64,000 nucleotides of DNA from Branchipolynoe longqiensis (Eukaryota > Annelida > Polychaeta > Phyllodocida > Polynoidae). The position numbers and the translations under genes were made by a program. The DNA lies in contig JASIRB010002727.1 in NCBI GenBank assembly GCA_030323885.1, positions 1 through 64,000 on the forward strand, written 5' to 3'. Shown one piece after another: positions 44,130 to 54,147 of this stretch (position 1 is its first letter; the number at the start of each line of letters is the position of its first letter). Under the pieces are notes generated by a model. The model worked only from the letters and a program-made list of their open reading frames with translations, was not told where the DNA came from and did no database searches.

Positions 44130-45353
44130 CTATCGGGGGTGGAGGAGGGCGGCTGAGATGTGAGGCCTGCGGCAAGCGCCGCGGCTAGATGTGAGGGGAG
44201 GCGAGCGGACAGGGTGGTGGTTGTGGTGGTAAGCGGCTAGGACGGGGGGGGGGGATGGCGGTGAGATGAGAGAGTGGCGGTTGGCGCGGGCGGGGTGGTG
44301 GTTGTTGTGGTCGGGAGGGCGGCGAGGTGACTTCCGGCCTAGGGAGGGGGTCGGGTGCTCGGCCTTCTGGGTGGCGGCAGGTGTGGGGGTGGGGTTAGCG
44401 ACCGTGGTTTGGGGGGGGTCCTCCAGGCGGGATGCTGGCTGGGCTGGAGGGGGGGCGGGGCCCAGGCCTGCGCCGTGGGTGGCCGCCGCCGGACTAAAAA
44501 TCCGGCGAGGTGATGGCGGGGCGGCTGAGGCGCGCTCCAGGGTGCGTTTTGTGAAGCACACCGCCTCACTGTGTACGGTGAGGATACGGCGCACATTGGC
44601 GCAATATGCGCAGGTGTGCCTCCTCCTGGCGTCTTGGTCCCCGTGCGCCTCGTCGGCCGGGGCGAGGTCACATGAGGCGGGGTCCCTGTTCCATGCGGGG
44701 CAGGGGATGCCGTAGGCTTCTCGGGTGTATGGCATGCACGGGTCGGAGTTGGTTGGTCGGGTCTGGGGGGGGCGGCCGGGCGGGAGGGTGCGGCGTGGGG
44801 AGCGGCAGCTCGGGAGTTCCCAGGTGCAGTCTCGGGGGCGGTTATAACGTCCAGCCGCACTGAGTTGATGGCGACTGGGTCGTGCTAGCCGTCCGGGAGC
44901 CGGCCGGCCGTCCGCGATCCAGGCGAATATGGTTTCCGAGTACCGTCGGACGGTCGGCCACGGATGGGTAGCACAGTCTCGCTGCACTGTGAGGTTTTGG
45001 TACAGGGGGCCGGGGATGGAGTCGGAGGGGAAGGCCGGGTGGGACTCCAGCATCCGGAGGGCGTTGTTGTATTCGTCCATGGAAGCCTCGCCCCTTTTTA
45101 GTGCGTTCCCCACCGGCCCCTTCTCGATGAGGTCGTATGGAAATATATACCCTGCTGGGATACCTTTTAATCGGGTAGTGTTCTGCGCCTCGGCGGAGTC
45201 GAGGATGTCCCGAACCGCCTCGGCGGCGGAGGCGGTCGCAGGGCAGGCGGTAGGCGGCAGGCGGGCCGCGGAGCCGGCCTGCTGGGTGGGGTATAGTCCG
45301 TGCCTCGTGTACCGCCAGTATAGCGGGTGGACGTCGTGAGGCGGGGGCGCCAA
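44130..45353 (-). CDS. Gag-like protein of N5, N-terminally truncated
   Basis: The 407-residue frame has the conserved blocks PAGYIFPYDLIEKGP, SMDEYNNALRMLESHPAFPS and TVQRDCATHPWPTVRRYS, then the zinc motif PCPAWNRDPASC and HTCAYCANVRRIL. The tail is proline- and histidine-rich. A Gag of this group should bind element RNA in cytoplasmic particles. The frame starts at the edge of the Harbinger junction, so the original N-terminus is lost; the first ATG at 45353 is probably internal. Confidence 0.7.
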   Translation of the reverse strand: MAPPPHDVHPLYWRYTRHGLYPTQQAGSAARLPPTACPATASAAEAVRDILDSAEAQNTTRLKGIPAGYIFPYDLIEKGPVGNALKRGEASMDEYNNALRMLESHPAFPSDSIPGPLYQNLTVQRDCATHPWPTVRRYSETIFAWIADGRPAPGRLARPSRHQLSAAGRYNRPRDCTWELPSCRSPRRTLPPGRPPQTRPTNSDPCMPYTREAYGIPCPAWNRDPASCDLAPADEAHGDQDARRRHTCAYCANVRRILTVHSEAVCFTKRTLERASAAPPSPRRIFSPAAATHGAGLGPAPPPAQPASRLEDPPQTTVANPTPTPAATQKAEHPTPSLGRKSPRRPPDHNNHHPARANRHSLISPPSPPPVLAAYHHNHHPVRSPPLTSSRGACRRPHISAALLHPR

Positions 45354-45414
45354 GGAGGCGGGCCTCCCTGGGCCAGCTCCTGGATAATTTTTTTGTGCAT
45401 GCTAAAAAAATCTC

Positions 45415-45620
45415 GACCTATGAGGCTCATACGCCGGCATACGCTCCTCGTACGCTGGGGGTACGCTAGGGGTACGCCGGCATACGCTACTCGTACGCTC
45501 AACTTGCGTCACGGGCGTATCTCGGGCATATGCAGCGTACGCAGAACCTACGCATTGCGTATGAAAAGCGTATCAGAGGCGTATGCGAAGCGTATGGCGG
45601 CGTATGCCCGACCTATGGTC
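45415..45620. promoter_or_regulatory. Subterminal array of CATACGC/GCGTATG motifs (left)
   Basis: More than a dozen copies of CATACGC, TACGCT or GCGTATG on both strands within 200 bp, just before the transposase gene. Related arrays occur at the right end (49735-49930) and in the MITE (53575-54110). They are plausible binding sites of the transposase or of the MADF partner. Confidence 0.65.
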
Positions 45621-45682
45621 TCAGTATATAAAGCCGACCCACGTCATTCCTTCGGTCATTCCTGCTCTGCTGCTCATACAGG

Positions 45683-46987
45683 ATGGATGCCCAGGCACTG
45701 CAAGTACAGTTCCAGCTTTTCTACAGAGTTGCCCTTTATCACCATGAGCTTACTCTACTCCTCATGGTTCTTCTGGCGTCCCGTATCGAGAGACGAAGGA
45801 GGAGGGAGCGGCGGCGACGATCAGTGTGGGTCAGACCCTGGATTGGGAGGCGGCCACAGTTTGGCTTGTTCGACAAGCTCATGGTCGAGCTCCGCAGCGA
45901 GGACACCGCGTCGTTTGTGAACTTCATGCGGCTGCCTCCCCAATTGTTTGACGAGATTGTGGCGCGAGTGGGACCCAGGATCGCAAAAAAACGGACCACA
46001 TTCAGGGTGCCGCTCGACCCGGCGCTGAAAATAGCACTTACTCTGCGGCACCTGGCATCTGGCACAAAATACTCCTCCATGAAGTTTGGGTGGAGGGTGC
46101 CCCACAACACACAGTCGCTGATAGTGCGTGAAGTCTGTAAGGCCATCGTCGACGAGTACATGGCCGAGGTCATGACGTGTCCGACGACTCCAGAAGGGTG
46201 GCGTGCCGTCGCGGACCTCTTTTCAGAGAGGTGGAACTTCCCCCATACCTGTGGCGCTCTGGATGGGAAGCACATCGCCTGCCGGTGCCCTCCAAAGAGT
46301 GGGTCGCTCTACTACAACTACAAGGGCTTTTTCTCCGTGGTCCTGTTGGTGCTTGTAGATGCGGATTACAAATTTATCTGGGCAGATATTGGCGGTATGG
46401 GCTCCGTGTCCGATGCCCAGATCTACAAAGCCTCCGAGCTGAAGGCGTGCACAGAAGGTGGCACCATTGGCTTTCCGAACCCTGAACCGCTCGTCGACGG
46501 CCAGAAGGATGTGCCGTATTTTCTGATCGGTGACGACGCCTTTGCCCTGCGGCCGACCATGATGAAGCCGTATGGCAAGAGGGGCTTGACCAATGACGAG
46601 CGACTCTTCAACTACCGGCTTTCCCGAGCTAGGAGAGTGGTGGAGAATGCCTTTGGCATTCTAGCCAACCGCTTCCAAGTGCTCCTGACGACTATGCAGC
46701 ACCACCCCTCCAACGTGAAGCTCATCGTCAAGGCGTGCATGGTTCTGCACAACCTCATGAGGACACGCTACCCAGCGCTACAGAACATGCAGCTGGATCG
46801 TCCCGAGACAGCCAACAACAACTTTGTGCCTGGAGGTTGGCGAGAGGGCCACAACCTTCCTGACATTAACGTTGTACCTGTTAACCCCAACACCGCGTCC
46901 AAGCTAGGAAAGGAACAGCGCAATCTAATTAAAGACTGGGTCGTCTCACCTGCCGGAGCACTGTCATGGCAAGACAGGATGATCTGA
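45683..46987 (+). CDS. PIF/Harbinger DDE transposase (HARBI1-like), intact
   Basis: The 434-residue protein would cut and paste the element with a 3-bp target duplication. It has a basic N-terminal part (RIERRRRRERRRR, 34-46), a HARBI1-type helical region (FMRLPPQLFDEIV, LRHLASGTKYSSMKFGWRVP) and the DDE nuclease: Asp194 in GALDGKH, Asp284 in LIGDDAFAL and Glu321 in RRVVENAFG, with YYNYKGFFSVV between. The C-terminus ends GALSWQDRMI, as in the decayed copy at 15796-16977. No stop or frameshift interrupts it. Start choice: the ATG at 45683 is the first in the frame, and a TATATAA is 50 bp upstream (45625). It is distinct from host HARBI1 because its element termini are still nearby. Confidence 0.93.
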   Translation: MDAQALQVQFQLFYRVALYHHELTLLLMVLLASRIERRRRRERRRRSVWVRPWIGRRPQFGLFDKLMVELRSEDTASFVNFMRLPPQLFDEIVARVGPRIAKKRTTFRVPLDPALKIALTLRHLASGTKYSSMKFGWRVPHNTQSLIVREVCKAIVDEYMAEVMTCPTTPEGWRAVADLFSERWNFPHTCGALDGKHIACRCPPKSGSLYYNYKGFFSVVLLVLVDADYKFIWADIGGMGSVSDAQIYKASELKACTEGGTIGFPNPEPLVDGQKDVPYFLIGDDAFALRPTMMKPYGKRGLTNDERLFNYRLSRARRVVENAFGILANRFQVLLTTMQHHPSNVKLIVKACMVLHNLMRTRYPALQNMQLDRPETANNNFVPGGWREGHNLPDINVVPVNPNTASKLGKEQRNLIKDWVVSPAGALSWQDRMI

Positions 46988-47696
46988 CAAAACATTTTAT
47001 CAGTCTGTATGCGCTGTGTCTCTCTACTGTTTTTGCAAACATGTCTGTGATGTTGTGACATGTCTCCTGTTATATGAGATGCTAATATGTTTATATGTCT
47101 AGTATAAAATAAACGATATCATTTTATAGATATGAAAACACAATTTTACATGTCTGTTACGTTCTTTCGCTCCCTAATTTAAAGTCATCTAGTTAATGTA
47201 ATTGTAATGAATCTCCTCTCTTTTTACATGAAATAATCTTTTACATACATACTAAGAACACAGGGCAAAATAGAGTGACATAGAGACAGAAAGGGGGAGA
47301 CGAGTTAGAGGGAGGGAGAGAAGAGATAGAGGGAGGGAGAGAAGAGATAGAGGGAGGGAGAGGGAGGAAGAGAGATAGAGAGAGGGAGGAAGAGAGAGAG
47401 AGAGAGAGAGGGAGGAAGAGAAGGAGGAAAGGGAGAAAGGGGAAGGAGAAACATTATTAGAAATATTTTAAATTTAAAGTTTTTATTTATGTTTTAATTT
47501 TAATGTTAATTGTACTTTAATATATAACAATTAAATGATGGCATGCTTACTGAACACGGACACAAAAATTAAAAGTGACAGTATATTTATTGAAACATCT
47601 TGACATATAAATGTACAAACAATATATATACATATATACATACAAATAAATAAATAAGATAAATACGAATACATATATACATATATACACATACAA
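46988..47696. other. Intergenic spacer of the Harbinger with GA repeat
   Basis: Between the convergent genes. An AATAAA lies at 47107. GAGAGGGA-type repeats fill 47285-47450. TATA-rich repeats occur at 47620-47695. Confidence 0.7.
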
Positions 47697-48597
47697 TCAC
47701 TTCTCTCCCTTGCCGTTGGCATCAGCTGGCGACTGTGAGGCTGAGGCGAATAAGTCCAAATTGGACCCTAACATGCCCGATATCCCGGATAACCCCGACA
47801 AGTTTAAGAGTCCCTCCGGGCTGGCCGACTCAGACAAGTTCACTTCGGGGTCGGCACGTGTCGGAGTCACCATGTCTGTGGCAGCGCCAGTCCCTGGCCA
47901 TGGCGGACCCACAGTGGGCGGAGCAACCCCGCGCACCACAACTGTAGGAGAGGCCCTCGTGTGCGGCACCATTCCTAAAGTCCGTACTTGTGCGGTTTGC
48001 GGTGGTGACGGCCGTACCACTGGCGGAGCTGGAGGCAGAGGCTGAGGCGGCAGTGGCTGATGAAGACTGTGTGGCACGCCCATATAGCGGTCCATGCACA
48101 GGCCACTGGTGGGGTTGAGGCTGGTATGTCTGACTTGTAGGTGCAGGAGCAGGAGCCGGTGCAGGAGCAGGGGCAGGAGCAGGACCAGCCCCACAAACCA
48201 CCGGTGCCACGAATGTTCCTTCCTCCTCCTCCAGATCGTGCGACACCATGCGGTTGAGTGCACTGCAAATGGACACAAACCGCTCCTCTGGCATCGTGAG
48301 GATCATGTCCCGCATATAGTTGGCGAATGCCACTCGCTTCGTCACCGCCGGTGGAGCTGGAGGAGGAGGCGGCTGCATCACCTTGAGGATGTCGGCAGAC
48401 TCATCGAACCTCTTGTGGATGGCAGCGAGGAGGTTGTTGTCGACTGGGCCAGATCGCTTCCCTCTCCCCTTTTCCCGCTCTTGGGATGTAGCGGGAGGAG
48501 TGGGTGGAAGATCCTCGTCCATCACCACCTCCACATCGGTCCCGACATTCTCCTCCACGCTCAGGTCGAGCTGCTGAGCCGCGACAGGAGTGGCCAG
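47697..48597 (-). pseudogene. Harbinger partner gene, exon 2 (frameshifted)
   Basis: After a good acceptor (TTTTGTCTTGCAG, minus strand) the frame reads LATPVAAQQLDLSVEENVG, an acidic-basic linker, LLAAIHKRFDESADI and FANYMRDMILTMPEERFVSI, which resembles a BESS-like C-terminal interaction helix by position. A PAPAPA repeat follows. Around 48000-48070 the coding sense moves to another frame ending LNLSGLSGISGMLGSNLDLF and a stop at 47697. At least one frameshift is therefore present, or this is a spliced end I cannot resolve. Confidence 0.6.
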
Positions 48598-48835
48598 CTG
48601 CAAGACAAAATCATAACAGAACATAAGTAACATGAATGCAAATCGCTATTTCGACAAAAGACACGACAAGTCAACAGTAAATCAAAAATATATAAGAGCA
48701 AAAATAATTAACGTTAAATGCAAACATGGATTTATAACGACTATATCACGATACCTCAATATCTCGATTTAAGAACAACTACACAACAACTCAATATTAA
48801 AGAAATAAATAACATTAACAAATTACTAGAATATT

Positions 48836-48882
48836 AGATGTTGCTAGGACGTAAAACAACAACAAACAAACAAACATAAATA
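48836..48882 (+). repeat. SINE 3' tail inside the partner-gene intron
   Basis: GATGTTGCTAGGACGTAAAAC plus CAAA repeats, the tail of the SINE family at 8552 and 19790. It lies in the intron (48598-48955) of the Harbinger partner gene, opposite strand. Confidence 0.75.
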
Positions 48883-48955
48883 CAACAAAAGCATAACATA
48901 ACAAACTTAGGATACGATACTAATGGCCGCACTTGTCAGAACGAAAAAAGATTAC

Positions 48956-49647
48956 GGACGACGGACCGCAGGAAACCGAACTTGCGCAGGATCCACTGCC
49001 CCCGCTCAGTCAGGTCAGCGGCTCCGTCCCCGCTCTTTTTCTTGTGGAGCCGCGTGTTCGTGTCCCTGACCGACTTGAACCACTTCTGGAGATGGAGTGT
49101 TGTGGTCCCCAGAAGTGTCGCCTGGTCCTCCCACATCTTGGCCTTTCTGTCTGAGCGGCGGTAATCCGTGAGCTTCATGTTCCAAATGATGGGGTTCTCC
49201 TGGAGGAAGTCCAACATTTGATCCTCCTTGAAGACCGACAGAGAACAGTCGCTCTTCTTGGCCCTCCGTCTCTTTGACGTGCCGATGGCAGCAGTGCTGG
49301 TGGAGGCGGCGGAGGCAGCAGACAACACCCGTGAGCTGCCCGCAGAGGCAAGAGATGGCGAGCTGGAGCGCAGACGCCAGTGTTGCGTCGTCGACCTCTC
49401 CACTTCCATCTCCAGCTCCTCCAGTGGAGAGTGGTGTTCTGGAGAGTAGTGTTGTGGAGAGTGGTGTGGAGAGTGGCGAGGCTGGTGATGGAGCGCATTG
49501 TAACAAAGTCTGCCTCTTTCTCCCTCTCCCACGGCCTAGTCCTCCTCCTGTAGTTACAGCAGCTCTGGAGGCTGGTGTAGTAGCAGTAGTACTGGTACTA
49601 GTAGTAGTAGCAGAAGCAGCAGCAGTGGTGTTCCTCTTAGCAGGCAT
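48956..49647 (-). CDS. Harbinger partner protein with MADF domain, exon 1
   Basis: PIF-family elements carry a second gene with a Myb/SANT or MADF DNA-binding domain that helps the transposase reach the element ends. The frame ending at 48956 has a basic patch SKRRRAKK and the MADF domain: MLDFLQENPIIWNMKLTDYR, KMWEDQATLL, LQKWFKSVRDTNTRLHKKKS and WILRKFGFLRS. The donor is probably GTCC|GTAATC at 48956/48955. Two N-termini compete: ATG at 49532 in the MADF frame, or ATG at 49647 in another frame (MPAKRNTTAAA, with GRGRGRKRQ), which would need a frameshift. The exon 1 and exon 2 phases do not match as read, supporting damage. Confidence 0.7.
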
Positions 49648-49734
49648 GGTGGCAGAGTGAGGGGAGCCTGTTGCTCCAGGCTATATATACCCAGGAGCCA
49701 CCAAGCGGCGGAGAGATACCATAGGTCACGCATA

Positions 49735-49968
49735 GGTTTCGCATATGCTCCTCATACGCTCCTAAAATATTCATACGCTCCACATGCCAATCAAAACAGT
49801 CAAAAAATGTCGCAGCACGCTCCCATACGCTCCTCATAGGCTCCTCATAGGTCCCCCATACGCTCAAACCCACCCGAAAGTTCACCGAAGGTCATCATAG
49901 GCCGGCACCAGCACGGCATACGTAGGTTTTCAATACTTTCCCGCCATAGCCGTAATGTGACAGGTCCT
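49735..49968. promoter_or_regulatory. Subterminal motif array and right terminus of the Harbinger
   Basis: Repeats of CATACGCTCC, CATAGG and TCATACGC lead to the terminus. The same region in opposite orientation forms the left 150 bp of the MITE at 53545, with shared words such as AGGTCATCATAGGCCGGCAC. Confidence 0.75.
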
Positions 49969-49971
49969 TAA

Positions 49972-51344
49972 CATACGGAATCTGACTGGCATATTAAAGA
50001 TATCACACAACATCACATAAAGCGATATCACATAAAGTGATTGCCGAAGGGTAGTGCTATGTGGATACAACAGTTATAGTTATATTTTGTCTTACTTTCA
50101 GCACTAAACCATCGAACATATACAGATATTTTACTTTTTTTTAATAGAATATATTTGTACGCTGAGCAAAATTGTTGTTCTGTGAAGTCTAACAGGCGGC
50201 TCGCAGGCCCTAGCATAGGATTGTCAGACATGAACGGGGCAAACAAAAATATTAGGGAAGTTACCAAAATGATTTACTTACTTGACCGTAAGAGCACGCT
50301 CACGACCCCTGGCATCTAAGCAAATCAGATATAAGCTTTCAAGGGCTTCGGGGTGGTCATGCTAAGCCTGTTTGATATGCAAAACATTTCAAAATGGCTA
50401 CTGCCTTGGTACATATCTGTAATATAGAATATCTGACACATTTGAGATAAATTAAAGGACTTAGAAGCATCTTACAATATATTCCAGTTACACAATGGGA
50501 GGGAGTTGGTATATATATATGGATTATGTGTCTATTTTAATTTCTAAAGCATTTATTATCATATGAAATGGCAATCCTTAGCTGGCTTGTCACACTGAGT
50601 GATAATATGGTATTTTGCCATTGACTTTGCACTGGTTATCCCCACCTTACCCCCACCCCACTCCACACTGTACACTGCTATGGTCAGGACTGTAAGTAAT
50701 CTATTTCACATGATCCCCACCCCACCCCTTTTATCTACAATGAGACGGGGGGGAAAACAAGCATGTCATTTGCAGTTTTTATTTGTAATAAATATTCACA
50801 AACTGCACAGTTTTTAAATTTTTTATTGTATGGAATCAATACTACTGAAAAATAGTATAAAATGGTGGTCCATTATCAGGTCTTCAAAATGTCAGCATTC
50901 TTCTTGAGATGTTTGAAGAGATTAGCCACCATTCACAAATTAAAGCCATTGAATCTCATTTTGATAACAAATGGCTAGAATTTACAAGTAGTTGCTTCTC
51001 TATGTGTTAGCTTGTCCAGGTTCACACAAATCTGTCAAATACAAACACAAAGGAGAGTGGTGGGTGTGCTATTTACAGGAATTGTTGATTACAATCAATG
51101 TATCCTACAAATAACCCCATAATAATCATACTACTTGTACCCTCTCCTCTGCTGGAATATGCCAATGACATTTCTGATAACAATAATTAATGTTTAACAG
51201 ATATATCACAAATGTAAAGGATTGTTTTCTATGGCCCAATTCCTGGTCAAAACTTTATCCACAGATAAATTTACATATTTTACCTGTGAAGGTATATTGT
51301 CTGTCATAGAACAAGGTCACCTATTGTAATGCCTCAAAATTTAA
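49972..51344. other. Intergenic DNA, no gene seen
   Basis: AT-rich sequence with no coding frame supported by homology and no recognised repeat termini. Confidence 0.5.
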
Positions 51345-51588
51345 TACCCCAGTGACACGATGCCTGCGCTCGCTTACGATCAATCCGCAAGCATTTTGCA
51401 ATTAAATTACGACCACCTTACGACTAATCGCCGAGTGCTCTGCGAGCGATCGCCGACTGATCGCGGCCCTTTTTGGTCGTAAGGAGGTTGTCGCTGCAGC
51501 ACCAACAATCTCCTTGCGACCTCTGGCGTCTCCACTGATCACCGCCGATCGCCGACCGGTTAGTGCAGCCCGCCATGTGACTGGGGCT
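51345..51588. mobile_element. 244-bp MITE with TAA duplication
   Basis: Inverted termini TACCCCAGTGACACG and CATGTGACTGGGGCT, with TAA at 51342-51344 and 51589-51591. The body is GC-richer than the flanks and full of CGATCG/CGCCGA words. The 3-bp TAA duplication points to the PIF/Harbinger superfamily. Confidence 0.82.
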
Positions 51589-51591
51589 TAA

Positions 51592-52521
51592 GCAAATCAA
51601 ATGACTTACTATACCCAGCTTTTTGGATAACAGTATAATTTGTCTGAAATTACAACCTGAGCTATTTTTAGAAAATCCTTCTTTTTTTAGGCTTCAGTTC
51701 AATTGCATGATTAATCACTTAATCTCCCAAAGTAAAATCAGTAGGTGTTATTGCTTTGTCATGATCAGTTTGCATTTAACTTTTGTGTTAGAAAATTATG
51801 AATACATTTCATGATTTAATATTTCAAACAAGTTTCGCTCATTTTCTTGCCTGATATCATATCGTGCCAATTGGTACTCTAGGATTTCCATGACAGGTTA
51901 GATTAGGGTATTCGACAGTGAAATTCACTGGTAAGAAAGATATGTAATATAACAATTGCATGAACCTTATTATTTGGTTTTATTTTAAAGCATGTTCCTC
52001 CCCTTTTATTGGAGGTGCAGTTACCATAGGCACAAAGCCATCTGCCAACAGGACCCTAGCAGTATGTCATCTGTGTTCAGTTTGTTATATTTTAATACTT
52101 ATTGTTTTTTAAATACTTTAATAAAGTGAGAGAACACACAGTAAGCAGTATTCTACACATGTATACAGCCAAATACTGGCAGCACCCTAGCAGCTATGAA
52201 AATTAATCTCTAACAGGATGCACATATTGTAGTGGCCATTGTAAGAAGGGCTGTGTGTTATTCATATTAATGTTATTCAAAAGAGGCAGACCTGAAGGTG
52301 AGGCTGAGTGAATGACTGAGGTTGCACAGGAAAGGAAGATATGAATAGCCCAGAGGTACATTGCCTTGTTGATGGGTATTTCTTGGACTTTGCAAGAAAC
52401 TTGAGATACAGTATAGTTACTACTAACACACATTACACATTCCTTAGAGATAGGGTGGGGTTTCTTACATTTAAGCACCAATTATTTTCTCTGGATTATT
52501 AAATTGGGGTAAGAAGTCACC
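51592..52521. other. Intergenic DNA, no gene seen
   Basis: AT-rich; small ORFs lack any recognisable content. Confidence 0.5.
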
Positions 52522-52524
52522 TAA

Positions 52525-52920
52525 TGCTTGGGTCACACATATCCTGTTGCCACCGTATGGTTCTGCAGTCTGCAGATGGGATTTTTACAGATCATATGGT
52601 GTTGCAGTCTGCGGTAGAAATGTTCACAAATCTTTTTTTTCTGCCGCCACAACGCTTCCCATTTCCTTGTGGCTGCCGCACAATTGGGCTCACCGTATGG
52701 ACACTGTATGGCCACATTGTGAAGCTATGCTGCATGGTTGTGGCCTACAGCCTCGCGATTTCTGAAAAAGTTTAATGTCAAGTTAAACAAATCGCAACCC
52801 TTTATGGTAAGCAGAAAACCATAGGGTTGCTGCACGGCCGCCATATCCAACCGCATGGTCCCCAATTTGGCAACTTACTGCCACTGCAAACACCCCACAG
52901 GCAATTTGTGACTTAGGCAT
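52525..52920. mobile_element. 396-bp MITE with TAA duplication
   Basis: Inverted termini TGCTTGGGTCACAC and GTGACTTAGGCAT, TAA at 52522-52524 and 52921-52923. Internal repeats of CCGTATGG and CTGCAGTCTGC. Probably another Harbinger-type family. Confidence 0.75.
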
Positions 52921-52923
52921 TAA

Positions 52924-53541
52924 TGGTAATAAACAGAACATCTACTTGGGAGTTGGGTATACACAAAGTACCAATTTGATATGTCATTGGATTGACTCAG
53001 CTGGGATTTGTATGCATTACCTTCCTTAAGGAAAGCCTGTGCTCTACCGCTTCGACCACCGCACATAATCGATATTAGTACATCAATGCCAAATTTCTGT
53101 GAAAATGCAGGTTTTACCTCCATAGGATTAACATTATCATGGAATCGCTAATGCATTGTATTTTACTGCATTTTTCCTATTGCTAAAATCCGTTACCACC
53201 AATATAACATACATTAAAAATAATATGTGCAACACTAGCAACTTTATCTTCAATATGATATGTGATTTAAACCTATAGCATTGGCATTATCACTTCATAT
53301 CACGTACAAAATAATACAAGAATAGTAATTCTCTAAAGCTAATAGGTGTTGGTAAGAGGTTAAAGGTCAATTTTCACTAGACTTGAATAACAGGGATGAA
53401 AGTGGTATCCAGCAAAAATCACAGAAATCAAGGTGAAATTATCATTCCGTCGGCAAATTTCCATGAAAGAATGGGTCTTCTCCCATATACTTAGTAGTTG
53501 GAACTCAGGTTTCACCTGTGTTGTGTCTAACTCGTTCTTGT
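52924..53541. other. Intergenic DNA, no gene seen
   Basis: AT-rich DNA between two MITEs, without recognised features. Confidence 0.5.
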
Positions 53542-53544
53542 TTA

Positions 53545-54144
53545 AGGCCCTGTCACATTACGGCGTAAGGCGAGAGCGTATTGAAAACCTATGTAGGTCC
53601 TGCGCGTGCCGGCCTATGATGACATTTGGTGACCTTTCGGGTGGTTTTGAGCGTATGTGGAACCTACGAGGAGCACACGAGGAGCGTATGAGGAGCGTAT
53701 GGGAGCGTGCTGTGAAATTTTTTGACAGTATGGGCCATACACCCTCATAGGTCGAGATTTTTTTAGCATGCACAAAAGAATTTGGACGGACGGATTTATG
53801 AAAGTGTATGGCGGCTTAAGCCTCATACGCTTCACATAAGCCGTCACCTGGCGGCGTATGAGTAGCGGTTAATACAGCGTGCTGTGAAATTTTTTGACAG
53901 TATGGGCCATACACCCTCATAGGTCGAGATTTTTTTAGCATGCACAAAAGAATTTGGACGGACGGATTTATGAAAGTGTATGGCGGCTTAAGCCTCATAC
54001 GCTTCACATAAGCCGTCACCTGGCGGCGTATGAGTAGCGTATGCGTAGCGTATGAGTAGGGTATACGGCGTATGCCGACGTATATGACGTAACGCGCCTA
54101 CGCCGCCATACGCTCCCGCAAAAAACCCTAATGTGACAGCCCCT
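53545..54144. mobile_element. 600-bp MITE of the window's Harbinger family
   Basis: Termini AGGCCCTGTCACATTA and TAATGTGACAGCCCCT, with TTA at 53542-53544 and 54145-54147. The left 150 bp is the inverted right end of the Harbinger at 49968; the interior word AGGTCGAGATTTTTTTAGC matches its left region near 45400. It is thus a deletion derivative that the transposase at 45683 could mobilise. A 163-bp block is duplicated (53705-53867 and 53877-54039). Confidence 0.92.
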
Positions 54145-54147
54145 TTA

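Larger units (their letters stand above)
41036..45385 (-). mobile_element. GC-rich DIRS-order element N5, most complete copy
   Basis: From right to left it has gag, a proline-rich spacer, reverse transcriptase, RNase H and tyrosine recombinase, then the 3' terminal repeat region. It abuts N4 head-to-tail at 41035/41036 and the Harbinger element at about 45385, where the gag 5' end and leader are missing. Small deletions and shifts occur in the enzymatic genes. Confidence 0.82.
45386..49968. mobile_element. PIF/Harbinger element with transposase and MADF partner
   Basis: The right terminus is CCGTAATGTGACAGGTCCT at 49968 followed by TAA (49969-49971). It pairs with the terminus of the MITE at 53545. 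The left terminus is missing: the element begins inside the subterminal region (GCATGCTAAAAAAATCTCG, shared with the MITE) directly against N5. Transposase and partner gene converge. Without its left end the copy is probably immobile, although it could still supply protein. Confidence 0.88.
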
